57,476 nucleotides of DNA, taken from the NCBI GenBank assembly GCA_040219575.1, contig JAVJSD010000148.1, positions 1-57,476 on the forward strand. The letters run 5' to 3'. The DNA comes from JAVJSD01 sp040219575 (GTDB lineage Bacteria; Planctomycetota; Planctomycetia; Pirellulales; Pirellulaceae). Of this stretch, positions 27,031 through 35,221 are shown piece after piece. Under the pieces are notes generated by a model. That model searched no databases. It saw only the letters and a list, made by a program, of their open reading frames with translations, and was not told the DNA's origin. The translations under genes and the position numbers were made by a program. Position 1 is the first letter of the stretch. Each line of letters begins with the position of its first letter.

Positions 27031-28338
27031 ATGCTCAAGGCTCGCATCTCCCGCTATTGTGACGGAATCTCTCGGCGCGACGTGTTGCAGACCGGAGCGC
27101 TCGGCATGTTGGGCCTGACGCTCGGCGGATACCTTCGCCGCGCCAATGCGGGGGAAGTCGCCGCCGCGGCGAAGGCCAAATCGGCGATCTTCGTCTATCT
27201 CGGCGGCGGTCCCCCGCATCTCGACATGTTCGACATGAAGCCCGAGGCGCCGGCCGAGATTCGCGGCGAGTTTCGCCCAATCGCCACCAACGTCGGCGGG
27301 GTCGAGATTTGCGAACACCTGCCGCAACTCGCCCGCTGCGCCGACAGGTACGCCGTCCTCCGCGGGGTGAGCCACACGCTGGCGGGCCACGAACAGGGCA
27401 CGTTGTACATGAACACCGGCAATCGGCCGATTCCCTCGCTGCAATTCCCCGGTTACGGCGCGGTGATCAACCGCGAACTCTCCGGCGCCCGCGACCTGCC
27501 GCATTTTGTCGCCATTCCCAACACACCCCAACAGCCGGGATACCTGGGCGTGCGGCACGCCCCGCTGCAAACCAAGGAGACGCCGCGACTGGGCAAGCCG
27601 TTTTCAGTGCGCGGCATCTCGCTCGACGACGGGCAGACGATCGAGAAGTTCGAGGCCCGGCAGCGGCTGCTCGACCGACTCGACGGCGGATTCGACACGC
27701 TGGCCGGAACCAATCCGCTCATCGACGGACTCGACGAATTCGACCAGCAGGCCTACAGCGTGATCAGTTCTCCCCGCGCCCGCGATGCGTTCGACACCAG
27801 TCGCGAACCGTCGGAGGTCTGCGAGTCGTTCGGCGAGCACCGCTTTGGCCAAAGCTGCCTGCTCGCCACGCGGTTGATCGAAGCGGGCGTCCGCTTCGCC
27901 ACCGTCTCGTTCGGCGGCTGGGATACGCACAGCAACAACTTCAACAAGACCAAGGAAAGCCTGCTGCCCCAGTTCGATCAGGGACTGGCCGCGATGCTAT
28001 CGGCGCTCGAGGCGCGAGGTCTGCTTGACTCGACGATGGTCGTCGTCACTGGCGAGTTCGGCCGCACCCCAAAGATCAACGAGAAGGCCGGCCGCGATCA
28101 TTGGCCGCGGGCGATGTTCGTGCTGATGGCCGGCGGCGGCATCCGCGGCGGTCAAGTGCTCGGCGCCAGCGACGACAAGGGGATGGGGCCTGTCGGCAAG
28201 GGCTACACGCCCGACCAGGTGGCGGCCACGTTCTACCACAGCCTGGGCATCGACTATCGCAAGGAATATCACACCAACACCGGCCGGCCGGTGATGATCG
28301 TCCGCCAGGGAAGCGTCATTCCCGAAGTCTTCGGCTGA
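27031..28338 (+). CDS. DUF1501 family exported protein
   Basis: A 435-residue DUF1501 protein. The leader SRRDVLQTGALGMLGLTLGG is a Tat-type signal. Core blocks are SAIFVYLGGGPPHLDMFDMKP, HTLAGHEQGTLYM, FGGWDTHSNNF and VVVTGEFGRTP followed by GRDHWPRAMFVLMAGGG, with conserved Asp/His ligands of the alkaline-phosphatase-like fold. It is the partner of the preceding DUF1549/DUF1553 gene. It is shorter than the copy at 11892 and clearly of a different subgroup, so the two loci are not recent duplicates. Confidence 0.93.
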   Translation: MLKARISRYCDGISRRDVLQTGALGMLGLTLGGYLRRANAGEVAAAAKAKSAIFVYLGGGPPHLDMFDMKPEAPAEIRGEFRPIATNVGGVEICEHLPQLARCADRYAVLRGVSHTLAGHEQGTLYMNTGNRPIPSLQFPGYGAVINRELSGARDLPHFVAIPNTPQQPGYLGVRHAPLQTKETPRLGKPFSVRGISLDDGQTIEKFEARQRLLDRLDGGFDTLAGTNPLIDGLDEFDQQAYSVISSPRARDAFDTSREPSEVCESFGEHRFGQSCLLATRLIEAGVRFATVSFGGWDTHSNNFNKTKESLLPQFDQGLAAMLSALEARGLLDSTMVVVTGEFGRTPKINEKAGRDHWPRAMFVLMAGGGIRGGQVLGASDDKGMGPVGKGYTPDQVAATFYHSLGIDYRKEYHTNTGRPVMIVRQGSVIPEVFG

Positions 28339-28448
28339 TGTCGACGACGTCGCCTTGCGATGGACCGGGAAGGCGATCAACGGCGCCGCGCAATGGCGGT
28401 GTGGGACGGACGAAACGACGCCCGCAGCGGAACCGGCGTATTGACGCC

Positions 28449-28478
28449 GTCTATGCGTCGAGCGTCTATGCGTCGAGC
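28449..28478. repeat. 15-bp tandem duplication at the end of the FliS-like gene
   Basis: GTCTATGCGTCGAGC occurs at 28449-28463 and again at 28464-28478. It duplicates the last codons and the stop codon of the minus-strand gene. Confidence 0.85.
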
Positions 28479-28966
28479 GAGAAGCCGCCGACCGAAGCGC
28501 TGGCGCCGCCCGAGGAGGTGATGGGGGAGATGGCCGGCGTGTTCGAGGCGGTGATCTCCTTGGGAGCGTACCGATCGTCGTCCGCCGGTATTGGGGCCTC
28601 GGGCATCTGCTCGCAGACTTGCTGCCAGGTTTCTCGCTCCACTTCCAGAATCCGCACCACTTCCGCGACCTTGTCGCGGTCGCGCTGGATCTGTCCTTCG
28701 GTGAGCATCTGGAACAGGAAGACGTACAGCGCGACGACTCGCCGCGAGACCTCGGAACCGTCCGGCCGAATCGCGGCCATCAGTTCGGTGACCACCCCGC
28801 GGCAACGCAACAGCGACTCGAACGCGGCGTCGTTGCGATCTTCTTCCCAATGCATCAAGGTCTGGTTGGCGAAACGGATGGCTCCCTCGATCAACATCAG
28901 CCGCAGCTTCTGCGGCGTGGCCGTGAGCAATTGGGTTTCGAGGTAGGCCTGGCGGGCGTTGTGCAT
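28466..28966 (-). CDS. fliS: FliS-like flagellin chaperone
   Basis: 166 residues. The opening MHNARQAYLETQLLTATPQK followed by LRLMLIEGAIRF is the FliS signature, and the four-helix body continues to about residue 125 (LEVERETWQQVCEQM). FliS binds the C-terminal helix of flagellin in the cytoplasm and stops it polymerising before export. A Ser/Ala/Gly-rich tail of about 35 residues is extra compared with usual FliS length (~130). There are no other flagellar genes within the window, which is unusual. It converges with the DUF1501 gene across 127 bp. Confidence 0.85.
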   Translation of the reverse strand: MHNARQAYLETQLLTATPQKLRLMLIEGAIRFANQTLMHWEEDRNDAAFESLLRCRGVVTELMAAIRPDGSEVSRRVVALYVFLFQMLTEGQIQRDRDKVAEVVRILEVERETWQQVCEQMPEAPIPADDDRYAPKEITASNTPAISPITSSGGASASVGGFSLDA

Positions 28967-29303
28967 GGTGTGCGTCTTGCGAGGTGGGGTGAGCGCGGGG
29001 CTCAGCGGAGAGGCGCTAGTGGAGCGAACGCGGGCATCTTCACCGTTGTCGTCCGTCAGCGAAAACAGGCGTGTTTGCTATTAGATCGGCATCCCGGCTC
29101 GGCGACTAAAGTGCGTTTGAAACAGGGTTTCCGGCTTGCGAACATGCGCAAGGGCGGCGGCCTTTTCTAAAAGACTACGACGCGGGTCCGCCAGGGTTCG
29201 AAACGCCATGATTCACGGTGCTAGCATCGTGGCGTCGCAGCCTGAAGAGAAGCGTCGTATCGACTGTGCGGGCGAGGATTTCCGCGAAATCACCCTGCGC
29301 CCC

Positions 29304-29367
29304 GTAGCGGAAGTCGCCAGACTTCCGAAGTCGATCGAAATGTCGGAACTCTGGCGAGTTCCGCGAC
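29304..29367. repeat. Double-hairpin palindrome, family A copy 4
   Basis: GTAGCGGAAGTCGCCAGACTTCCG ... CGGAACTCTGGCGAGTTCCG then CGAC. Loops GCCA/TGGC. Confidence 0.9.
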
Positions 29368-29432
29368 GCGGTCATGTGCGTTTGGAACGTCTTCGGAAAA
29401 ATCCTCGTGCTGCGTTACGGATAGGAATTCGA

Positions 29433-29505
29433 GTAGCAGAAGTCGTGAGACTTCTCGAAGTCCAGTCGCTGTACCGAATTCCCGAACACCCACGTGTTCG
29501 GCTAC
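29433..29505. repeat. Double-hairpin palindrome, family A copy 5 (diverged)
   Basis: GTAGCAGAAGTCGTGAGACTTCT ... CGAACACCCACGTGTTCG then GCTAC. It ends 26 bp from the stop of the PfpI gene. Confidence 0.75.
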
Positions 29506-29530
29506 CCGAGAATTGTGTCGCAACAGAGCA

Positions 29531-30052
29531 CTAACCTTGCAGCACCTGCAGGATTCCCTTGCAGAATTCGGGCAGGTCGTCTGGTTTGCGGCTCGACACA
29601 AAGTGTCGATCCACCACCAGTGGGGCGTCTTCCCAGAGAGCGCCGGCGTTGATCAGGTCGTCTTTGATTCCCGGTGAGCCGGTGACGCGGACGCCGCCGT
29701 AGACGCCGGCCGAGATCGGAATCCAGCCGCCATGGCAGACGGCCGCCACGAGTTTTCCCGATTCGGCGAAGTCGCGGGTGAGTTGTTTGACTTTTTCGTC
29801 GCGGCGGAGTTTGTCGGGCATGAAGCCGCCCGGCACGACCAGACCGTCAAAGTCCGCCGCCTGCATCGAATCGATGGCGGCGTCGCTCACGCAGGGGTAG
29901 CCATTCTTGCCGGCGTAGGCTTTTTCCGCTTCAGGTCCGGCGACGACGACTTCGGCGCCCGCCTCCATCATCCGCAATTTGGGGTACCAGAGTTCGAGAT
30001 CTTCGTAGATGTCGCCGACGAAGATGAGGAGGCGTTTTCCGGTTAAAGGCAT
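29531..30052 (-). CDS. DJ-1/PfpI family protein
   Basis: 173 residues from the ATG at 30052, preceded by GGGAG. DJ-1/PfpI fold: RLLIFVGDIYEDLELWYP at the N-terminus carries the conserved Glu, and AAVCHGGW the nucleophilic Cys (about residue 104). The family includes glyoxalase III, deglycase-type and PfpI-type proteins, and the exact activity is not readable. The nearest relative in the window is the protein at 37662, which has a different context. It is transcribed alone and divergently from the small gene at 30209. Confidence 0.88.
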   Translation of the reverse strand: MPLTGKRLLIFVGDIYEDLELWYPKLRMMEAGAEVVVAGPEAEKAYAGKNGYPCVSDAAIDSMQAADFDGLVVPGGFMPDKLRRDEKVKQLTRDFAESGKLVAAVCHGGWIPISAGVYGGVRVTGSPGIKDDLINAGALWEDAPLVVDRHFVSSRKPDDLPEFCKGILQVLQG

Positions 30053-30208
30053 GGGGTTGTCTCCCGCAAGAGAGTGGAGGCGATGCGGCGACCCGGAAGA
30101 CGCGAAACAAAGCGTCTGCTTGACGATCCGGCGCTGCTGCGGCATTTTACATGGTCGACGGCCGGTCGCCGCGCCGGCGAACCATCGCACCACCAGGAGG
30201 ATGCACGG

Positions 30209-30394
30209 ATGAGCGCGAGTTACGAGTATCAGATCACGCTCAAGGAGCGTCAGCTGACCTACCTCAAGGAAATGGCCCAGAAGTACGGCCTGGGAGACGA
30301 GTCGAAGGCGCTGCGGTGTCTGGTCAACTACGCCCTCGAAAAGAAGGACGCCGAGGCCGACATCTTCAAGCAGATTCGTTGCCTCGATTGCTGA
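30209..30394 (+). CDS. Small protein of 61 residues, unknown function
   Basis: Starts at ATG 30209, 8 bp after a full GGAGG. The sequence begins MSASYEYQITLKERQLTYLK and continues EMAQKYGLGDESKALRCLVN, then YALEKKDAEADIF, ending CLDC. It is helical and charged, with the look of a ribbon-helix-helix-type regulator C-terminal part ('SKALRCLVNYAL' resembles the helix after the strand in such proteins). This is a resemblance only. It lies 44 bp upstream of the LON-domain gene and could be cotranscribed. Confidence 0.7.
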   Translation: MSASYEYQITLKERQLTYLKEMAQKYGLGDESKALRCLVNYALEKKDAEADIFKQIRCLDC

Positions 30395-30438
30395 TCGCGG
30401 CGGACCGCGTCAGATAGCGCACCGCGTCGAATAGCGCC

Positions 30439-31134
30439 ATGCCGAATTACGACCAATACTCGCAACTGCCGCCTAATTTTTCCGGGGTCGTGCGGCTGTT
30501 TCCGCTTCCGAACCTGGTCATGTTTCCCGGCGTCTTGCAGCCGCTGCACGTGTTCGAGCCCCGGTATGTCGAGATGCTCGAGGACGCGCTGGCGGGAGAC
30601 CGACTGATCGCCATGGCGCTGCTGACGCCGGGTTGGGAAAAGGAGTACGAGGGTCGGCCGGCCGTTTCGCCGCTCGTCTGCATCGGCCGCATTGCGTCGC
30701 ACACGCAGACCGAATCAGGGCGCTACAACCTGCTGCTGGTCGGGGCGCGGCGGGCGAGGATTGTGGAGGAATTGACGTCGCAGCGAAGTTTTCGCCAGGC
30801 CCGCGTGACGCCGCTGGACGACCAATATCCCGACGACGACGTGGCCTCGCGCAGCCGCCTGCAACGGAAACTCGTGGAAGCCTTTCAATCGCTGCTTCCC
30901 TCTTCCTCGGCGGCGCAACAGCAGTTTCAGCAGTTGCTGGCCGGGGAAGCGCCGTTGGGGCTGGTGACCGACATCCTGGCCCACACGCTCGCCCTCGAGC
31001 TGCCGCGGAAGCTGGAGCTGCTCGAGGAATGCAACGTCGATCGCCGCGCGGAGCTGTTGTTGGCGGCCGCCGCGGAAAAAGTCGACGTGCAGGACGACGA
31101 CCGACAGTTCCCGCCGCAGTTCAGCGACAACTGA
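30439..31134 (+). CDS. Lon substrate-binding (LON N-terminal) domain protein
   Basis: 231 residues consisting of a Lon N-terminal domain only. VVRLFPLPNLVMFPGVLQP, LHVFEPRYVEMLEDAL and GRIASHTQTESGRYNLLLVG are the typical blocks, followed by a helical part. There is no AAA or peptidase domain, so it is not Lon itself. Stand-alone LON proteins are thought to bind substrates or partners, and the role here is unknown. Cytoplasmic. It converges with the M50-HlyD gene across 33 bp. Confidence 0.9.
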   Translation: MPNYDQYSQLPPNFSGVVRLFPLPNLVMFPGVLQPLHVFEPRYVEMLEDALAGDRLIAMALLTPGWEKEYEGRPAVSPLVCIGRIASHTQTESGRYNLLLVGARRARIVEELTSQRSFRQARVTPLDDQYPDDDVASRSRLQRKLVEAFQSLLPSSSAAQQQFQQLLAGEAPLGLVTDILAHTLALELPRKLELLEECNVDRRAELLLAAAAEKVDVQDDDRQFPPQFSDN

Positions 31135-31167
31135 TCTCCGGCTCGTCGGCGATGCGTGCGTGGGCGG

Positions 31168-33384
31168 CTACCATTCGAAGCGGAACGTGCGGCTGAGATA
31201 CCGCCACAAGCGCCAGGCGAGCGAGGCCGGCTCGACCAGCACTTTGGCCTCGCCGGTGGTGCGGATCCGCAGGGGATGCTCGTGCCCGTCGAGGCGCACG
31301 CGGGCGAGATAGGCGGCGCTGGCCAACTGCGGCGTCTTGCTGTCGCCGCGCATCGGCAGCACGCCGGCGGCGACCAACTCCGGCGGCGCCACATCCAGGT
31401 CGAGCTGCGAGATCTCCTCGATCACGCCCGTGACGATTTCTCCCGGCGCCTCATCCAGTTGCAGGCGGACCGTCTGGCCGACCTCGACCAGGTCGACGTC
31501 CGCTTGATCGATCACCAGTTGCCCCTCCAGGTTCGCCGGAACTCCCACCAGGCACAGCAGCGTTCCCGTCTCGAGCCAGGCGCCCTGGTTTTCCTGATCC
31601 AGCGGCACGCCATTCCACTCGGGCAGTTCCTCGACGGGCGCCTCGTCGCGGCGTTTGCGGGGCGGCATGAGGACGCCCGCGCGCGGTGAAACGATCGTGA
31701 GTTTTTGTCGGTCCTCGAGGCGGCTGGCGAGCTGCTGCCGGAGATCGGCCAGGGCCTCGCGGGCGGCGGGAATCTGCGCGCCCGCCTCCTGATTGCCGAC
31801 CTGTAGATGACGGAGGTTGTCGAGGTGCTTCTCCTGGCGGCGCACATCTCCCTCCAGCGCGACGATCTCTTGGGTGAGTTCGAGGTTCTTGAGCTCCGCC
31901 ACCACATCGCCTTCGGCGACGGAATCGCCGATGCGGGCCGCCTCGACGAGGCGGCCGGGCGCCGAAACGTACAACCGCTCCGCATCGTGCGGCTCCACCA
32001 CCACGGGCGCGTAGACGCGCTGCGGCAGCGGAACCAACAGCACAACCGCCATCAGCGCCGCCGCCGCGATGCTCAACAATCCGAATCGCAACCAATTCAC
32101 TTCACGCCTCCGACCGGGATGCCTCAGAAAGGCGATCGCGCCCATCACGGGCCCCACGAACAGTCCCACCACCACGACCAACGCCACCAATTCGGCGACG
32201 ATCTCCAGGCGGTACGGCTTCAACACTTCGCGCACAAACCACAGGATGCCGAAGATGACGACGAATCGGTAGATCGTCGACGCCACGGCGTAGGCCGCCA
32301 GCACGCCGCGGCGGTTCTCCGGCATCAGCCGGTCCACGGGGGGATCGACGTCGAGCAGCCATTGCGAAAGCGCGCTCTTGACCACCGACGACGATCGCTG
32401 CTGGAGATTGGGGGTCTCCAGCAGGTCGCTCAGGATGTAGTAGCCATCGTATCGCAGCAAGGGGTTGCCGTTGAACAGCAGCGTGCTCACCGACGACACG
32501 AACATCACGTTGAGGCACATCGAGTTGAACAGCCCCGGCTCGCTGAACCACCATAGGAAGGTGCAGACCGAGGCAAGCGCCACTTCAACGTACATTCCCG
32601 CCGCCGCGATCGCCGCCCGATGCCACTTGTTGGGCATCATCCAGGAATCGGTCACGTTGCAGTACAAACAAGGCGTAAACACCAGCAGCATCACGCCCAG
32701 TTCGTGGCATTCGCCGCCGAAGCGTTTGCAGGCCAGGGCGTGGCCCAATTCGTGCAGCACCTTGGCCAGTCCCAGGGCGACCATCAGCCACAGCGCGTTC
32801 TGTGCGTTGAAGAAAGCATGGAAGTCGGGCAGACGCGATTGCAGGGTTTCGAACTGCACGGCCGCCAGCGTCATCGCCGCCAAGGCCAGAAGCAGTACGC
32901 AGACCGCCGCGCCCCGGGAAAAGAACCAGCCGACCTTCGGATACAGCCACACGAGAAACGGCTCGGGATCGATGCCGCGAAAGCGTATCGCGAGAATGCT
33001 GGCCGCCGCCTGGGCGTACTGCCGTCGCCGCTCGCGTCCGCGCCGCTCGATCAATTGCTCGCCCTGCTCCGGCGCCAGCGACACGATCAGCCCTTGCCGG
33101 TGCAAGGTTCCCAGAAATCGCTGCAGTTGCCGCACGTCGAGCCGCAGCGGCGCGAATTGCTTCTCGAAACGCTGTTGAATCTCCTCCAGGCTCGTCCGCC
33201 CATCGAGTTGCCGCAGGATGTAGTACTCCTCGTCGCGGAGTTGGTAGTAGCGCAGCGCGACGGGGTCTTTCACGCCCCAATAGTTCCGGCCGGAAAACCG
33301 CAACGGATACACGCCCAGGTCGCGCCGCATCGCCAGATCCAGCGGTCGAGTGACGGCCGTCAGCGGAAGCGAGGCGGTGGACAT
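31168..33384 (-). CDS. M50 metalloprotease / HlyD adaptor fusion membrane protein
   Basis: 738 residues. The N-terminal ~110 residues form a PqqD-like winged-helix segment (YYQLRDEEYYILRQLDGR). Membrane helices follow, with HELGH (211-215) between them, the zinc motif of site-2 (M50) proteases, and another cluster of helices to about residue 450 (VGLFVGPVMGAIAFLRHP). The rest is HlyD-like: a coiled coil (about 520-580) between lipoyl-type segments (SAPGRLVEAARIGDSVAEGD and SPRAGVLMPP). Such proteins occur with efflux or peptide-export systems, but neither a transporter ATPase nor an RND pump is nearby. It may tether an exported substrate; function is inferred. Confidence 0.88.
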   Translation of the reverse strand: MSTASLPLTAVTRPLDLAMRRDLGVYPLRFSGRNYWGVKDPVALRYYQLRDEEYYILRQLDGRTSLEEIQQRFEKQFAPLRLDVRQLQRFLGTLHRQGLIVSLAPEQGEQLIERRGRERRRQYAQAAASILAIRFRGIDPEPFLVWLYPKVGWFFSRGAAVCVLLLALAAMTLAAVQFETLQSRLPDFHAFFNAQNALWLMVALGLAKVLHELGHALACKRFGGECHELGVMLLVFTPCLYCNVTDSWMMPNKWHRAAIAAAGMYVEVALASVCTFLWWFSEPGLFNSMCLNVMFVSSVSTLLFNGNPLLRYDGYYILSDLLETPNLQQRSSSVVKSALSQWLLDVDPPVDRLMPENRRGVLAAYAVASTIYRFVVIFGILWFVREVLKPYRLEIVAELVALVVVVGLFVGPVMGAIAFLRHPGRRREVNWLRFGLLSIAAAALMAVVLLVPLPQRVYAPVVVEPHDAERLYVSAPGRLVEAARIGDSVAEGDVVAELKNLELTQEIVALEGDVRRQEKHLDNLRHLQVGNQEAGAQIPAAREALADLRQQLASRLEDRQKLTIVSPRAGVLMPPRKRRDEAPVEELPEWNGVPLDQENQGAWLETGTLLCLVGVPANLEGQLVIDQADVDLVEVGQTVRLQLDEAPGEIVTGVIEEISQLDLDVAPPELVAAGVLPMRGDSKTPQLASAAYLARVRLDGHEHPLRIRTTGEAKVLVEPASLAWRLWRYLSRTFRFEW

Positions 33385-33562
33385 GGGTTCGAGCGGTAGA
33401 TTTGTGGACGAACCGAAACGACGTCCGGCGACGTCGCCTTATCTTGTCGACTCTATCCGCAGAGTCCCGAGGTTGACAGACGTAGCCGCGGCGACAGGCC
33501 GAGATTCGACGTCCCCGTCGGCACAACCGACCTGTTCGCTAGAATCGGCCCTGAGCGATGCA

Positions 33563-33594
33563 AGCCGCGGGGAACTACGCTGAAGCCCGCGGCT
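33563..33594. terminator. Hairpin downstream of the PfpI-cytochrome-propeller operon
   Basis: AGCCGCGGG (33563-33571) pairs perfectly with CCCGCGGCT (33586-33594) across a 14-base loop. It lies 50-81 bp past the stop of the minus-strand operon, where a terminator would be, although no T-run is present. Confidence 0.5.
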
Positions 33595-33623
33595 CAGCGA
33601 GAAATGCCGATGCCGGCGGCATT

Positions 33624-33653
33624 GGCTACGGCTACGGCTACGGCTACGGCTTC
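33624..33653. repeat. CCGTAG hexanucleotide tandem at the stop codon
   Basis: Four exact GGCTAC units (33624-33647) and one GGCTTC. On the minus strand these read CCG TAG in frame, so the propeller gene ends in a run of consecutive in-frame stop codons. Confidence 0.9.
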
Positions 33654-35221
33654 GGAATGCGATTGAGCGTGTAGTAGGCGCGATCGTGCAGCAGCGGCTG
33701 GCCATCGGCGCTGCGCACCCCCGCGGCTCGCAGCTGGTGCACGAAGAGTTCGCGCAGGCCGGAGACCTTCAAGTAGGCCCGCAATCCGTCGTCGGAAACA
33801 CGCACATTTTCGATGGCCAGTTGCTTCTGCTGGATCTCCTCGCTGCCGTACGTCTCGTGATAGAGATATGTATGGCTGTCGAGCGAGTAGGAGGCTGCGT
33901 CGCCCGCCGTGCGTGGATCGGCGGGTTTGGAGAACACGAGTTCAAAGCCGTCCGGCCGAGCCCGCATCTCCTTGATCTCGAACGGCGTCTTGCCGGTCCA
34001 TACCAGGCGCTGCAATCCATAGGACGCCGTGCCGAGACTGCTCCAGCCGCGATTGCTCAGCCCCACGAACATGCCGCCGTCGGTTCCCTGCGCCATCCGC
34101 AGCACGGCCGAGGCGAAACCCTCGCGAAACGGAAAACATGCTCCCTGGTACTCGCCGTCGACCTTCTCCAGGAACACGCGATTGATTGACGCGAGCGTGA
34201 ATTCGCCGACGAACAACTGACCGGCGAACGGCCCGAACTTGCCGCCGCTGTCGTCCAGCACGATATCGGTCGCCGACTGCCCGACCTTCTTGTAGGGAAA
34301 CCACACCGCGGGCGGCTTGAGTTGCGGCATGCGTTTGACCGCCTCCGGAAACGGCAGGCCGCCCGGCACGCTGGCGACGCCGTGGATCGGCGATCCCGGT
34401 TGATTCATCGAAGCCAGCGCCTCGGCGTGGTGGAAGAACGCTCCCTCGCGCATATGGTGCAGCGTGTTGGTGGCGACCCAGTTGCCTTGCTGGTCGGTGT
34501 AGAACATGTCGCCCTCGGCGTTGGCGCCGATGCCGCAGGGCGATCGCATGCCGGCGCAAACGGGAATCAGTTCGCCGTCGGGGGTGACCTTCATTCCCCA
34601 GCCGCGCCACTTGCCTTGCGTGTAGCCGAGCGCCGGTTCGGTCACTCCGCGGCGCATCTGATCCTTGTTCAGGCCGAGCCCAATGTTGAGGGTCAGCCAC
34701 AGATTGCCGTGCTTGTCGGCCTTTGGACCGTAGGCGTACTCGTGATAGTGGCCGGTCACGCCCCAGCCCTTGGCGACGGTCATGTACTCGTCGGCCGCGC
34801 CGTCGCCGTCGGTGTCGCGGATTCGCGTTAGCTCGCTCCGCTGCACGGTGTAGAACGCGTCGTCTTTCCACAACAAGCCCAGCGGTTCGTGCAATGCCGA
34901 GGCGAACTTGTGGTAGGTGACATTCTTGGGGGGATCGTCGTACACGCCGTCGAGTATCCAGATCTCTCCCTTGCGGATCGCCACCGCCACGCGCCGATCG
35001 TCGAGCACCGTCAAGCCGCTGACCTCCAGCACCAAGTCGCTCGGCGCGGGCTTCCAGATCTCAGCCCGCGATTCGGTCGGCGATTTCGAGGTGACGATGG
35101 TCGTCAGACGGTAGTAGTCGTTTTCGTCGACCGATTGCGCCAAGGCCTGGTGGCCGGCGCAGGCCGTCAGCATGGCGATCAGCTGCCAGATGCCTCGTGC
35201 GTCGAACGTTCGTTTCACCAT
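33644..35221 (-). CDS. Secreted six-bladed propeller, glucose/sorbosone-dehydrogenase-like
   Basis: 525 residues from the ATG at 35221, which overlaps the upstream gene by 7 bp. A Sec signal (LIAMLTACAGHQALAQ) starts it. Propeller blades include DTDGDGAADEYMTVAKGWGVTG, YGPKADKHGNLWLTL, GMRSPCGIGANAEGDMFYTDQQG and IRDTDGDG, the pattern of soluble PQQ-type or L-sorbosone-dehydrogenase-like proteins. It ends in an additional all-beta domain. With the five-haem cytochrome upstream, it could oxidise a sugar and pass electrons to the haems, which is inferred from gene order. Its stop lies in a hexanucleotide tandem. Confidence 0.85.
   Translation of the reverse strand: MVKRTFDARGIWQLIAMLTACAGHQALAQSVDENDYYRLTTIVTSKSPTESRAEIWKPAPSDLVLEVSGLTVLDDRRVAVAIRKGEIWILDGVYDDPPKNVTYHKFASALHEPLGLLWKDDAFYTVQRSELTRIRDTDGDGAADEYMTVAKGWGVTGHYHEYAYGPKADKHGNLWLTLNIGLGLNKDQMRRGVTEPALGYTQGKWRGWGMKVTPDGELIPVCAGMRSPCGIGANAEGDMFYTDQQGNWVATNTLHHMREGAFFHHAEALASMNQPGSPIHGVASVPGGLPFPEAVKRMPQLKPPAVWFPYKKVGQSATDIVLDDSGGKFGPFAGQLFVGEFTLASINRVFLEKVDGEYQGACFPFREGFASAVLRMAQGTDGGMFVGLSNRGWSSLGTASYGLQRLVWTGKTPFEIKEMRARPDGFELVFSKPADPRTAGDAASYSLDSHTYLYHETYGSEEIQQKQLAIENVRVSDDGLRAYLKVSGLRELFVHQLRAAGVRSADGQPLLHDRAYYTLNRIPKP

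Larger units (their letters stand above)
28967..29530. other. Intergenic region with two family A repeats
   Basis: 564 bp with no supported gene. It contains family A copies at 29304-29367 and 29433-29505, and presumably the FliS promoter near 28970-29100. Confidence 0.6.
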
